Source: an uncultured Bacilli bacterium
GTDB taxonomy: Bacteria > Bacillota_I > Bacilli_A > RF39 > UBA660
Length of the DNA stretch: 64,000 nt
NCBI GenBank assembly: GCA_934182615.1
Contig: CAKPRO010000006.1
Coordinates: 19,014 to 83,013, forward strand
Direction: 5' to 3'
The notes under the pieces are model-generated. The model was not told the origin of the DNA. It made no database searches and saw only the letters and a list, made by a program, of their open reading frames with translations. The translations under genes and the position numbers were made by a program. Below are positions 25,113-33,638 of this stretch, piece after piece (within the stretch, counting starts at the first letter, position 1; every line of letters starts with the position of its first letter).

Positions 25113-26240
25113 TTATCTTCTAAAATAACCATTTAATACACCTGGATAAGTATTAAAATATCTAGGATTTAATGTATAACTGCTAAAATCATTAACATGA
25201 AAGCCCTCTACTACTACATAATGAAGATGTGCCCCTTTTGTTCCTTTGTCATAACCACCATTAATATAAGCTGTCGATTCTCCTCCTACTAAACCTATTA
25301 CTGTATCAGTATCAACTACATCACCAACATTTACTTTAACCTCAAGTAAGTGTCCATAGATAGTAGTATACTGTTTGCCCCCAATAATATGATAAATGTA
25401 AACTATATTTCCTCCATAAGTAGCTTTATAAGTAATAGAACTAACTACTCCTTTAGCGGAACTATATACATTAGTCCCCTCCCCGTTACAGGCTAAATCT
25501 ATACCTTTATGATTAGATAAATAATCTTGGCTTACGCATCCCTTATCCAAAGGAAATATAAAATTACCTCCATCTCTAATATTTAAACATGCTGATATAT
25601 CCATGTATCTAGAACAACCTATACTTTCATATAAAGCAATTTCCTTTTTAATACTAGTAATATCATCATCAATGCTACTATTAATACTATCACTGTCTAA
25701 GTAACTAACACTCTTAAGAATAACTTCCAATTCCCGGTACTTACTTCTCTCCTTACCAAGTTTATTAATCTTTTCATTTAATTCTTCTTTTTTCTTATTT
25801 AATTCTTCTATCCCTTTATTCATCTCTTCTATCATAGTATTATTATAATTACTAATTTGTTCTGCTATCATATATCTATATACCATATCTGAATATGTTT
25901 CAGCAGCAAATATATATTCTAAATATATATTCTCTCCTTGACTAACTTGATTATAAACCATAACATTATCAATTTCTTCTTTTAAAGAATTAATAAATTC
26001 TTCCTTACTAGTAATTTCTTTATCAAGTTCATTAATCTCATCATTTAAAGAATCAATAATCATTTGTATATCTAATCCATTATTAGATAAAGATTTAATA
26101 TCATCACTATTTAGATAAGAATATAAATTCTTTTGACTTTCTAAAGCATTTAACTCACTATATAAGTCATTAATACTCTTACCATTAACTATTGGTATAA
26201 ATAAAATAAATGTTAAAATAAATACTGTTACTTTCTTCAT
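25113..26240 (-). CDS. Secreted M23 (LytM) peptidase with coiled-coil, EnvC-like
   Basis: 375 residues. A signal peptide (MKKVTVFILTFILFIPIVNG) is followed by coiled-coil segments (about 30-190: INELDKEITSKEEFINSLKE, then EELNKKKEELNEKINKLGKE). A C-terminal LytM domain (about 225-365) has HKGIDLAC and GAHLHYVVV, the zinc His/Asp and the H-x-H motif, so it should be active. Such proteins cut peptidoglycan cross-links during division or growth. AAGGAG precedes ATG 26240. Confidence 0.9.
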   Translation of the reverse strand: MKKVTVFILTFILFIPIVNGKSINDLYSELNALESQKNLYSYLNSDDIKSLSNNGLDIQMIIDSLNDEINELDKEITSKEEFINSLKEEIDNVMVYNQVSQGENIYLEYIFAAETYSDMVYRYMIAEQISNYNNTMIEEMNKGIEELNKKKEELNEKINKLGKERSKYRELEVILKSVSYLDSDSINSSIDDDITSIKKEIALYESIGCSRYMDISACLNIRDGGNFIFPLDKGCVSQDYLSNHKGIDLACNGEGTNVYSSAKGVVSSITYKATYGGNIVYIYHIIGGKQYTTIYGHLLEVKVNVGDVVDTDTVIGLVGGESTAYINGGYDKGTKGAHLHYVVVEGFHVNDFSSYTLNPRYFNTYPGVLNGYFRR

Positions 26241-26379
26241 AATACTCCTTAATAATCAATATCTATTTTAACCTAGAATACTATAGTTGTCAATTTACAT
26301 TTGTAATATTTTTAGTATTTTATAGTGTAAACACTTTACACTTTTACTACAATTAACAAAGTGTAAACTAAAAAAGAAG

Positions 26380-26940
26380 CTATTTAAGTAATAACTTAAG
26401 TGCTTCTTTAATTTGATTCTCTAAGTCAAGAGTAGGATCAACCTTACTAACAATCTTTTTAACATCAGCTTGCTTATATCCAAGTCCTACTAATGCATCA
26501 AATAACTCACCAGAATGATCTTCTCTCTTAAATAATCCTGTGTTAATAACATTTAATTTACCCTTCAAATCAAGTACTAATTGTCTAGCAACCTTATCAC
26601 CAATTTTAGGGAATTTCTTTAAGTAATTAATATTTTCTGTTTCAATAGCCTCTTCAATCATACTAATAGATCCAGTAGCAAGCATTGGAAGTGCCATTTT
26701 AGGCCCAAGTCCTTTAACAGAAATAAGTTTTAAAAATAATTCTTTTTCTTCTTTAGTTTTAAATCCATATAGAGCATATTCATCTTCAGCTACTTTAGTA
26801 TAAGTATATATCGTATATTCCCTCTCCATCATAAAACCATATGGATTAGGAACATAGATTAAATAACCAATACCATTATTTTCAAGTATAACATAACTAG
26901 GTTCAATATCCGTTATCTTACCTTTAATATAACCATACAT
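26380..26940 (-). CDS. ruvA: Holliday junction branch migration protein RuvA
   Basis: 186 residues. It begins MYGYIKGKITDIEPSYVILE (OB fold), has the tandem HhH region (LISVKGLGPKMALPML and FPKIGDKVARQLVLDLK) and the C-terminal RuvB-binding domain (LFDALVGLGYKQADVKKIV). RuvA binds Holliday junctions and loads RuvB. Its ATG overlaps the ddl stop as TAATG, so translation is coupled. ruvB is not next to it but 16 kb away at 43051. Confidence 0.96.
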   Translation of the reverse strand: MYGYIKGKITDIEPSYVILENNGIGYLIYVPNPYGFMMEREYTIYTYTKVAEDEYALYGFKTKEEKELFLKLISVKGLGPKMALPMLATGSISMIEEAIETENINYLKKFPKIGDKVARQLVLDLKGKLNVINTGLFKREDHSGELFDALVGLGYKQADVKKIVSKVDPTLDLENQIKEALKLLLK

Positions 26941-28091
26941 TATTTCATATTCCTTACATCTTTACTAGTAACTTTTTTAAATAACTGATCATCATTAGAA
27001 TGAATCATTTTAGCCTCTTTATGAATTTTATCTATTGCTTCTTTAATCATAATACCAAGTAATTCTCTATAATCAATATTTTTATCTTCAAACAAATGAT
27101 GTGAAAAGAAATTAGGAATAGTATTAATTTCATTAATATATAATTTTTTATTCTTAGTATCATAAATATAATCAATTCTCGCAACACCACCAAGTGATAA
27201 AGAACTGTATGCCTTTTTAGCGGTCTTACATATTTCTTCAGTTAAAGCTTTTGATATATCTGCAGGATATGTTCTCTTAAAAGTATCATCATTATCATCA
27301 TCTTTATGATATTTATCATAATAACTACAGAATCCATCTTTTTCAATTTCTTCTACTAAAGAATCAATAAGCTTACCTTTACTTCTAAGAATAGCCACAT
27401 TAAATTCTCTTCTATCTTTAATATATTCCTCTACTAAAACATGAGTATCACATTCCATAACTTTCTCAATAGAAGACTCCAATTCTTCTTTTCTATTAAC
27501 TATCTCAATACCAATACCACTTCCACCTCTAGCAGGTTTTATAATTAGCGGATATGTTAATTTATCAATTTGTTTAAAAATATCTTCCTTATCTAAATTA
27601 TAATCATCATCAGTAAAATGAACATAATCAGTAACTGCAATACCATTAGCCATTAATAATTCTTTAGTAAATACTTTCTCTTGACATACACTAGAAGCAT
27701 AAATATCACTACCCACAAATGGTATACCAAGTGTTTCTAGATAACCAATTATACCTCCATCTTCAGTATTCTTACCATGTACCATTGGAAAAGCAAGATG
27801 TATTTCTTTATAATCTCTCTTTAATCCTTTAGCTCTTTGTAATATAAACTTACCATTTCTATTTATTAAATTAACTTTAACAGCATATCTTTCTATTAAT
27901 CTAAAATCTTTATAACTATCTATATATCTAAGCATACCACCACTATAAATAGTTAAATCTTTAGTAATATATATAGGAACAACTTCATATCTTTCTTTAT
28001 CAATATTATCCATAGCTTGAACAGCAGTTAATATAGATAATTCATGTTCTAGACTATTACCACCAAATATTACACCAATACTTAATTTCAT
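26940..28091 (-). CDS. ddl: D-alanine--D-alanine ligase
   Basis: 383 residues with the ATP-grasp layout of Ddl. FGGNSLEHELSILTA is at the N-terminus, HGKNTEDGGIIGYLE near residue 115, KPARGGSGIGIEIV near 190, and EINTIPNFFSHHLF near 340. It joins two D-Ala for peptidoglycan precursors. ATG 28091 is preferred to the in-frame GTG at 28100 because GAGGTGG lies between them. The subtype-determining residue (Tyr or Phe) cannot be assigned without an alignment. Confidence 0.95.
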   Translation of the reverse strand: MKLSIGVIFGGNSLEHELSILTAVQAMDNIDKERYEVVPIYITKDLTIYSGGMLRYIDSYKDFRLIERYAVKVNLINRNGKFILQRAKGLKRDYKEIHLAFPMVHGKNTEDGGIIGYLETLGIPFVGSDIYASSVCQEKVFTKELLMANGIAVTDYVHFTDDDYNLDKEDIFKQIDKLTYPLIIKPARGGSGIGIEIVNRKEELESSIEKVMECDTHVLVEEYIKDRREFNVAILRSKGKLIDSLVEEIEKDGFCSYYDKYHKDDDNDDTFKRTYPADISKALTEEICKTAKKAYSSLSLGGVARIDYIYDTKNKKLYINEINTIPNFFSHHLFEDKNIDYRELLGIMIKEAIDKIHKEAKMIHSNDDQLFKKVTSKDVRNMK

Positions 28092-28137
28092 TTCTACCAC
28101 CTCTACATATATTATAATATATATTTCTTTATTTTAA

Positions 28138-28179
28138 AAGAAAAAACTACCTAACTTTACACAAGTTATGTAGTTTTTA
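28138..28179 (-). terminator. Terminator after the 503-residue surface gene
   Basis: On the minus strand AAAACTACATAACTT and AAGTTAGGTAGTTTT pair (one mismatch) around GTGTA, and TTTTTC follows. Confidence 0.75.
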
Positions 28180-28184
28180 TATTA

Positions 28185-28210
28185 TTTATAGCCTCTTATG
28201 AGTCTATAAA
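28185..28210 (-). repeat. Hairpin with GAC/GGC core (copy e)
   Basis: On the minus strand TTTATAG and CTATAAA flank ACTCATAAGAGG, the same A-versus-G mismatch core as in the other intergenic hairpins. It sits directly before the terminator hairpin. Confidence 0.45.
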
Positions 28211-28254
28211 TAAATAGTTATAAGATATCATAGTCGGGGTTAAGTACTTTCTAA

Positions 28255-29766
28255 CTAGGATATATGTAAATTATATGGACTACCACTAGTACCATCACCA
28301 CTACTTATAGATACATCTTTATCTAAATATACTGTTGGATATACATAAGTTCCGTTTGAATATGCATAAGCAGATCTTAATTGTCCATCTGAAGCCAAGC
28401 GAAAAAGAGAAGTTTTATCATAAGCAAGTATAGCTAATAACCACTTATAATCACCAGTATAAAGCCAATTATTACTCCTACACTCATAATTATTATTACT
28501 ACTATTATAATTATAAATAGTAAGACCATTACATTTACTAAGATCTGCTGCATAACCATAATCACTTGGAGATGCTAAAGCAACGTAACCATTCCATTCA
28601 GTATCATTTCCTGCATAAACGTTACCAGATACTCTCTCAGTATTATAATAAACATTAGGAAACATATCAATAGAAGTTGTGCCTCTTAAGTACCAAGTAC
28701 TTTCACTTATCATATTTCTAGTAGTGTCATTTTTTAAACCAATGTTACCCATATTACACGTACTAATATTATCAACTGAAGTCGCACCAGAATAGCAACT
28801 ACCATCTTGCCTATTCCAATATAAACTGCCACCATATTCACTTTCATAATTTGGATTTAATAATTTCATAAGTCTAGAAGATGGCCAATTACTATTTCCA
28901 GTAGTAGCAACATTACCACTATTATCCCAAGAATAAATTCCAATATTATCTTTTCTTACAATTTTTACTTTACCATCAACAATACCAATAATTCTCCATA
29001 ATTCACAAGTACTTGAAGATTGATTACCATAATTATCACAATTAAAATAAACATAATTATTAGGATTAGCACCATAATACCTAATATTACCACTTGCATC
29101 TGTCATTAGACCATTAGATTCAGTATATTGATAATTAATATTATTATTAATAACAATTTTTTTAGAATCATTCTTATTTAATCTTTTAATCTTATAAATA
29201 ATAGAATTAGAATATATTTCATCATCTATAACTTTCATTGAAGCCTCACACCTAACAGTAGCACTAATAGTAGCATCCTCTGCTGAAGAAGCATTTTCAA
29301 CAGTTTCATCAAACCACAAGTATACAGTATACATAGTAGTAGTAGCTTTCAAAGGAATATTAACTGCTAATAAATAAGATTCATTTGAAGAAACACCACC
29401 TAAAGTACCTTCCGATATTTTACTAGTCCCCTCTACTACAACATACTTTAAAGCATTACTACCACTAAGAGCAGAACTAATTTTTGTAATATCTAAATAT
29501 ATATGGCCATATATATCATAAGTATTATCTTTTTTATACAAAGATATATCTATACTATTTCCACCAGTATATTCAGTACTTGGATTTAAAATACTCGATG
29601 TAATATCAGTTCCTTTTGTATAATTAATATAATAATCCAAACCCTTAGTAATAGTATTAACATTAACCGAAGCAAGTACATATTTATAATAAGCATAAGT
29701 ACTTCCAACTATCGAAATAATTAATACAGTAATTCCAAATATCATATATATTTTATATTTATTCAT
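28255..29766 (-). CDS. Secreted surface protein with SipW-type signal and large C-terminal domain
   Basis: 503 residues. The N-terminus MNKYKIYMIFGITVLIISIV leads into GSTYAYYKY, a TasA-like signal region, followed by a TasA-like beta domain to about residue 165. The C-terminal half (about 215-503) is rich in Asn, Tyr, Ser and Cys, with WRIIGIVDGKVKIVRKDN and SWDNSGN-type motifs. These recall a domain frequent in gut Firmicute surface proteins (DUF6273-like, from memory). ATG 29766 follows GTGGAG; the in-frame GTG at 29778 is that site. The leader ORF before it is in the open frame, so it should be expressed. Confidence 0.7.
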   Translation of the reverse strand: MNKYKIYMIFGITVLIISIVGSTYAYYKYVLASVNVNTITKGLDYYINYTKGTDITSSILNPSTEYTGGNSIDISLYKKDNTYDIYGHIYLDITKISSALSGSNALKYVVVEGTSKISEGTLGGVSSNESYLLAVNIPLKATTTMYTVYLWFDETVENASSAEDATISATVRCEASMKVIDDEIYSNSIIYKIKRLNKNDSKKIVINNNINYQYTESNGLMTDASGNIRYYGANPNNYVYFNCDNYGNQSSSTCELWRIIGIVDGKVKIVRKDNIGIYSWDNSGNVATTGNSNWPSSRLMKLLNPNYESEYGGSLYWNRQDGSCYSGATSVDNISTCNMGNIGLKNDTTRNMISESTWYLRGTTSIDMFPNVYYNTERVSGNVYAGNDTEWNGYVALASPSDYGYAADLSKCNGLTIYNYNSSNNNYECRSNNWLYTGDYKWLLAILAYDKTSLFRLASDGQLRSAYAYSNGTYVYPTVYLDKDVSISSGDGTSGSPYNLHIS

Positions 29767-29780
29767 TCTTTTCTCCACAC

Positions 29781-29833
29781 AAAAAAGACTATGAAAAAAT
29801 ACTAATACTTCTATTAGTTATTTCATAGTCTTT
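29781..29833 (-). terminator. Leader terminator (attenuator), locus B
   Basis: On the minus strand AAAGACTATGAAA and TTTCATAGTCTTT with an inner ACTAATA/TATTAGT stem, then TTTTTTG. It ends about 15 bases before the surface gene's ATG. Confidence 0.8.
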
Positions 29834-29941
29834 ATTTATATTATTATTTATTATACTTAGATTAGATTTTTGAATCCCCCCAACACGTACAAAGGTACTA
29901 GTTAACAAGTGGCTAACTTTCGTTATTTTTCTCTCGTTCAT
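29789..29941 (-). CDS. Leader peptide crossing the terminator, locus B (open frame)
   Basis: ATG 29941 follows AGAGGAGG. The 50-residue product begins MNERKITKVSHLL, crosses six G as V-G-G-I, continues QKSNLSIINNNINKDYEITN and ends at TAG 29789 inside the 3' arm of the terminator, about 22 bases before the surface gene's ATG. A translating ribosome would keep the terminator from folding and could also re-initiate at the surface gene. The tail matches the potential tails of loci A and C in their alternative frame. Confidence 0.65.
   Translation of the reverse strand: MNERKITKVSHLLTSTFVRVGGIQKSNLSIINNNINKDYEITNRSISIFS
29876..29881 (-). repeat. Poly-G tract of six (locus B)
   Basis: Six G on the minus strand at the position of the longer tracts in loci A and C. 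At this length slippage should be rarer, so this copy may be locked in its open frame. Confidence 0.7.
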
Positions 29942-29961
29942 AGGGGCACCTCCTCTCTGTT

Positions 29962-29995
29962 GATTTGCGAATTAATTGATATATTTTCGTAAATC
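29962..29995 (-). promoter_or_regulatory. Inverted repeat in the leader, locus B (short form)
   Basis: On the plus strand, GATTTGCGA and TCGTAAATC (one mismatch) bound a 34-bp element, a shortened form of the 60-70 bp elements in loci A and C. One of the internal direct repeats is missing. Confidence 0.5.
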
Positions 29996-30019
29996 AAACT
30001 CATCTTACCCTACATATCA

Positions 30020-30048
30020 ATAGTATCACAAAATTAAACATTTATCAA
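30020..30048 (-). promoter_or_regulatory. Sigma-A-type promoter, locus B
   Basis: On the minus strand TTGATA (plus 30043-30048), a 17-bp spacer and TACTAT (plus 30020-30025). Confidence 0.72.
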
Positions 30049-30085
30049 TATCAAATAAACACTTTAATCAGAAATAATCATATTA

Positions 30086-31840
30086 TTAACTAACAACTAT
30101 AACATTAGTCAAATTACTAAAATTAGTATTAATCCATTGTTTCTCAGTATTACTTTTTACATATATTGCAGCATTATTTGGTATCATATAAAACATCATA
30201 CTAACATTAGTCAGAGCACTTCCAAAAGTCATATTTCGCATATCGATAAGCATTAGTTTACTATCATAACTAAACATTGAACTCATATTAGTTACATTTG
30301 ATGTATCAAAGCCACTTATATTCAGTTTAGTAAGTGATGTACAATACTGAAACATATTAAGCATTGTCGTAACTTTAGAAGTATTAAAGTTACTTAAGTC
30401 TAACTCTTTAAGTGCATTACATTTTACAAATACTGCATTCATATTAGTCACATTTGATGTATCAAAATTAGATAAGTCTATACTTTCTAACGAATTACAA
30501 TTATAAAACATTTGATACATACTTGTGATTTTGGATGTATTAAAGCTAGATAAATTTATACTTGTTAATTTATAACAATGAGCAAACATAACAGTCATAT
30601 TAGCTACATTTGATGTATTGAAATTGCTTAAATTCAAATTCGTTAATGATTCACAATGTGAAAACATACCTTCCATATTAATTACACTTAATGTATTAAA
30701 ACTACTTATATTTAAGTCTGTAAGTGAAGTACAATATTTGAAAAGGTATTGCATATTCGTTACATTTGATGTATCAAAATTAGATAAATTCAAACTTTTT
30801 ATTGAAATACAATTTGCAAACATATACTTCATATCTATTACACTTGATGTATCAAAACTAGATAAATCTATGTTTCCCAAACTAACACAATCATTAAACA
30901 TATAATATATATTTTTAACTTTAGAAGTATTAAAACTACTTACATTTACAGAGGTTAATTTTGCACAACCATTAAATAATTCTTCCATACTGGTTACTTT
31001 ACTTGTATCAAACATACTTAGATCCAAACTAACTACTGATTCACTTTTTTTAAACATTTTTACCATATATGTAGTATTTGATGTATCAAAGCCAGTAAAA
31101 TCCATAGAAATAGTATTAGTTAAATAACTAAAAAGTGAATAACAATTACTAGGAGCATATACCTTTCCACTCTCGCCGCCTATATATACATTATATAAAT
31201 TATCACTGCTTCCCTTTGTGTACCATAACATGACACTACCATCGCCATTTTGTGATACATCAAAATTTCCTATAGCATCAGCTGGTACAATATTATCATT
31301 AGCTATTGTAAGTGTTTCTATAGTATTTCTAACTAAAGTTGTGCCAAGAAAGTTAGAAGTTGCACTAACACCACTTTCAGCATTTCTTAATGTATTTATT
31401 TGTTTAACTTTATTTTTTACTAAAGTAACACCACTTGGCACTATTAAGTCTCCACCATTTTCATAACCCAATATCGTACTTAAAGTAACAGTACTACTTG
31501 TAGTTCCATTATTTATTAATTTTAATTTAACAAATTTATTTTCCCCATAATTTATTAATCCAGTTTCTGCATCTTTAGTATCTTCATATACTTTGACATC
31601 TATATTAGTTCCAGAGTATCCAACTCCATATTTTACAATCCCTTTATTAGCATTATTCACTTTATAATATACTTTTTTTGATGTTCTAGCAGGTAATTCT
31701 ATACTAGTACTATCATTAACATCTATTATATAAGTATCATTTTCACCACTAGCAACACTGGAAATTGCAAAAGTTTGATATAAAAATCCTATTAGAACTA
31801 ATATAACAATTGTCAATATAATAATTACTCTCTTTTTCAT
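30086..31840 (-). CDS. Secreted DUF285/BspA-like repeat surface protein
   Basis: 584 residues. A signal peptide or membrane helix (MKKRVIIILTIVILVLIGFL) is followed by a beta domain (about 30-175). From about residue 230 come roughly a dozen repeats of about 26 residues with the core LDLSNFDTSNVTNMxxMF, the DUF285 class of BspA-like leucine-rich repeats known from mycoplasma and gut-bacterial surface proteins. It is probably exposed and involved in adhesion. ATG 31840 follows GTGGAGG. Ten G in its leader put the leader ORF out of the open frame, so expression should be low as sequenced. Confidence 0.8.
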   Translation of the reverse strand: MKKRVIIILTIVILVLIGFLYQTFAISSVASGENDTYIIDVNDSTSIELPARTSKKVYYKVNNANKGIVKYGVGYSGTNIDVKVYEDTKDAETGLINYGENKFVKLKLINNGTTSSTVTLSTILGYENGGDLIVPSGVTLVKNKVKQINTLRNAESGVSATSNFLGTTLVRNTIETLTIANDNIVPADAIGNFDVSQNGDGSVMLWYTKGSSDNLYNVYIGGESGKVYAPSNCYSLFSYLTNTISMDFTGFDTSNTTYMVKMFKKSESVVSLDLSMFDTSKVTSMEELFNGCAKLTSVNVSSFNTSKVKNIYYMFNDCVSLGNIDLSSFDTSSVIDMKYMFANCISIKSLNLSNFDTSNVTNMQYLFKYCTSLTDLNISSFNTLSVINMEGMFSHCESLTNLNLSNFNTSNVANMTVMFAHCYKLTSINLSSFNTSKITSMYQMFYNCNSLESIDLSNFDTSNVTNMNAVFVKCNALKELDLSNFNTSKVTTMLNMFQYCTSLTKLNISGFDTSNVTNMSSMFSYDSKLMLIDMRNMTFGSALTNVSMMFYMIPNNAAIYVKSNTEKQWINTNFSNLTNVIVVS

Positions 31841-31852
31841 TTTTGCCTCCAC

Positions 31853-31906
31853 AAAAAAAGACTATGAAAAAGCACTAATACTTCTATTAGTTATTTCATA
31901 GTCTTT
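31853..31906 (-). terminator. Leader terminator (attenuator), locus C
   Basis: On the minus strand AAAGACTATGAAA and TTTCATAGTCTTT with an inner ACTAATA/TATTAGT stem, then TTTTTTT. It ends 12 bases before the surface gene's ATG. Confidence 0.85.
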
Positions 31907-31929
31907 ATTTATATTATTATTTATTATAC

Positions 31930-31998
31930 TTAGATTAGATTTTTGACCCCCCCCCCAATTAACTTGTGGTTAACTTTTATAAATAATACTTTTTCCAT
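31930..31998 (-). CDS. Leader peptide with poly-G tract, locus C (closed frame as sequenced)
   Basis: ATG 31998 follows AAAGGAGG. As sequenced it encodes MEKVLFIKVNHKLI, then GGGVKNLI, and stops at TAA 31930, 24 bases before the terminator stem. With eight or eleven G instead of ten it would read QKSNLSIINNNINKDYEITN and end at TAG 31862 in the terminator 3' arm, the same tail as locus B. Nine or twelve G also gives an early stop. Confidence 0.65.
   Translation of the reverse strand: MEKVLFIKVNHKLIGGGVKNLI
31947..31956 (-). repeat. Poly-G tract of ten (locus C)
   Basis: Ten consecutive G on the minus strand, the longest homopolymer G run in the window, inside the leader ORF. Confidence 0.85.
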
Positions 31999-32016
31999 AA
32001 GAGGGGCCTCCTTTCT

Positions 32017-32085
32017 GATTTGCGAATTAATTGAGATCAAAACTCTCGAATTATTTAGAATCTTTTTGGTAAAATTTTGCAAATC
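32017..32085 (-). promoter_or_regulatory. Inverted repeat with internal direct repeats in the leader, locus C
   Basis: GATTTGC and GCAAATC bound a 69-bp element. Inside, on the plus strand, GAATTAATTGAGATC and GAATTATTTAGAATC are near-direct repeats. The layout is the same as at 13848. Confidence 0.55.
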
Positions 32086-32117
32086 AATTATCAATATCTT
32101 TTCTATCTTACATATCA

Positions 32118-32146
32118 ATAATATCATAATTAATTTTAAAATGCAA
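32118..32146 (-). promoter_or_regulatory. Sigma-A-type promoter, locus C
   Basis: On the minus strand TTGCAT (plus 32141-32146), a 17-bp spacer and TATTAT (plus 32118-32123). It diverges from the mgtC promoter. Confidence 0.75.
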
Positions 32147-32167
32147 TATTAATTTTTAAATTATTTA

Positions 32168-32196
32168 TTTACAATAAATATCATTTTTGTTATACT
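32168..32196 (+). promoter_or_regulatory. Promoter of the mgtC-like gene
   Basis: TTTACA (32168-32173), a 17-bp spacer and TATACT (32191-32196), followed by AAGGAGG before ATG 32223. Confidence 0.7.
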
Positions 32197-32222
32197 ATAT
32201 ATAGAGAATAAGGAGGAACATT

Positions 32223-32930
32223 ATGAGTAATTATATAGAATTTCTAATGCAAATAATAGTCTGTTTCTTACTTAGTGCTTGTATCGGTATTGAAAGACAA
32301 TACCGAAGAAGATCAGTAGGATTAAGAACAATAATATTAGTAAGCCTAGGAGCCTTTCTTTTTACTAGATACTCCTATTCATTTCCTAATTCAGATATGA
32401 ATAGAATAGCATCTCAAGTAGTCGCAGGTATCGGTTTTCTAGGAGCAGGAGTAATAATAAAAGATGGTAAAGCTGTTAAAGGATTAACCACCGCAGCCAC
32501 TTTGTGGTGTTCTGCTGCTATCGGAATATTATGTTCTGCCAACCTTCTAGTAGAAGCCATAACTGGTACCCTATTCATATTATTTACTAATATAATACTA
32601 AGAACAGTAAATAGTAAAATAAATCATTTAAGTGGCAATATCAATTATAACTTATATAATTTCAGTGTAATTGCAGAAGAACATAAAGAAAAAGAAATAA
32701 CTAGAATAATCAAAGATATCGTTAAAGAAAATAATAGTACTATTACTAATTTAGAAATAAATGATACCGAAAATGGTAATATTAAAATAGACTTATGCGT
32801 TACTGTTGATTCTGATAATGATAATCTATCTAATGAAATGATGCAAAGATTATTAAATAAAAAAGAAGTAATATCCATAAGTTTAAATAAAAAAGATAAA
32901 AGATTTTTATTTGAAGAAGAAGAATTATAG
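32223..32930 (+). CDS. MgtC/SapB family membrane protein
   Basis: 235 residues. About four membrane helices occupy residues 1-130 with the MgtC signatures GIERQYRRRSVGLRT and VAGIGFLGAGVIIK followed by GLTTAATLW. A soluble C-terminal domain (about 150-235) resembles the ACT-like tail of MgtC proteins. Members are linked to magnesium limitation and ATP-synthase regulation in other bacteria, and the specific role here is not known. It has its own promoter and is one of few plus-strand genes. Confidence 0.92.
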   Translation: MSNYIEFLMQIIVCFLLSACIGIERQYRRRSVGLRTIILVSLGAFLFTRYSYSFPNSDMNRIASQVVAGIGFLGAGVIIKDGKAVKGLTTAATLWCSAAIGILCSANLLVEAITGTLFILFTNIILRTVNSKINHLSGNINYNLYNFSVIAEEHKEKEITRIIKDIVKENNSTITNLEINDTENGNIKIDLCVTVDSDNDNLSNEMMQRLLNKKEVISISLNKKDKRFLFEEEEL

Positions 32931-32952
32931 AGATTACAAAAGTAATCTCTAT
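32928..32952. terminator. Convergent terminator between mgtC-like gene and sigE
   Basis: TAGAGATTAC-AAAA-GTAATCTCTA overlaps the ends of both genes. T runs are short on the plus side (ATAATTTTA). Confidence 0.6.
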
Positions 32953-33638
32953 AATTTTATTATATTAGATAATTTTTTAATAACTTTCTTTTCAATTCTA
33001 GATATATAAGACTGTGATATTCCAAGTAAATTAGCTACTTCCTTCTGTGTCATTTCCTTTTTACCATTAAGTCCATATCTAAGTTCAATAATTTCTTTAT
33101 CCCTTTTACCTAACTTATCTACTTCTTTATACATCAAATATTTATCAAGTTCATCTTCAATAGGCTTAGTAACAATATCTTCTTTAGTACCAAGAACATC
33201 TTCTAAATGAAGTTCATTACCTTCTGAATCAAAAGATAAAGAATCCTCAAATGATACTTCAGTTCTTTTTTTCTTTGTTTTCCTAAGATACATAAGTATC
33301 TCATTATCTATACATCTAGAAGCATAAGTAGCAAGTTTAATATTCTTATCATTCTGATAAGTATTAACTCCCTTAATTAATCCTATTGTCCCAATAGATA
33401 CTAAATCTTCTAAATCTATCTTAGTATTTTCATATTTCTTAGCTAAAAATACTACTAATCTAAGATTATGTTCTATAAGTTTATCCCTCGCATTCATATC
33501 ACCATTTAAAAACATATTAACATATTTTTCTTCTTCTTCTTTACTAAAAGGTTCTGGTAATATATCTGTACTTCCTACAAAAAACAAATAATTAAGTTTA
33601 CTAAATATTCTTCTAAGTAATTTAAGCATTCTCTTCAC
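32949..33638 (-). CDS. sigE: Sporulation sigma factor SigE (pro-sigma-E)
   Basis: 229 residues. The N-terminal pro-sequence (MKRMLKLLRRIFSKLNYLFF) precedes the ILPEPFSKEEEEKYV segment where cleavage occurs in the family. Region 2 has EHNLRLVVFLAKKYENTKID and YASRCIDNEILMYLR; region 4 has ELRYGLNGKKEMTQKEVANL. It directs mother-cell transcription after asymmetric division. Its ATG overlaps the spoIIGA stop by four bases, the usual spoIIG operon. Confidence 0.96.
   Translation of the reverse strand: MKRMLKLLRRIFSKLNYLFFVGSTDILPEPFSKEEEEKYVNMFLNGDMNARDKLIEHNLRLVVFLAKKYENTKIDLEDLVSIGTIGLIKGVNTYQNDKNIKLATYASRCIDNEILMYLRKTKKKRTEVSFEDSLSFDSEGNELHLEDVLGTKEDIVTKPIEDELDKYLMYKEVDKLGKRDKEIIELRYGLNGKKEMTQKEVANLLGISQSYISRIEKKVIKKLSNIIKL

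Noticed and set aside
26300..26370. Repeated TTTACACTTT/AAAGTGTAAA dyads as a LexA operator shared with the lexA promoter
   Set aside because: The similarity is short in A+T-rich DNA, and the site lies after ruvA rather than before its operon. Not enough to call.
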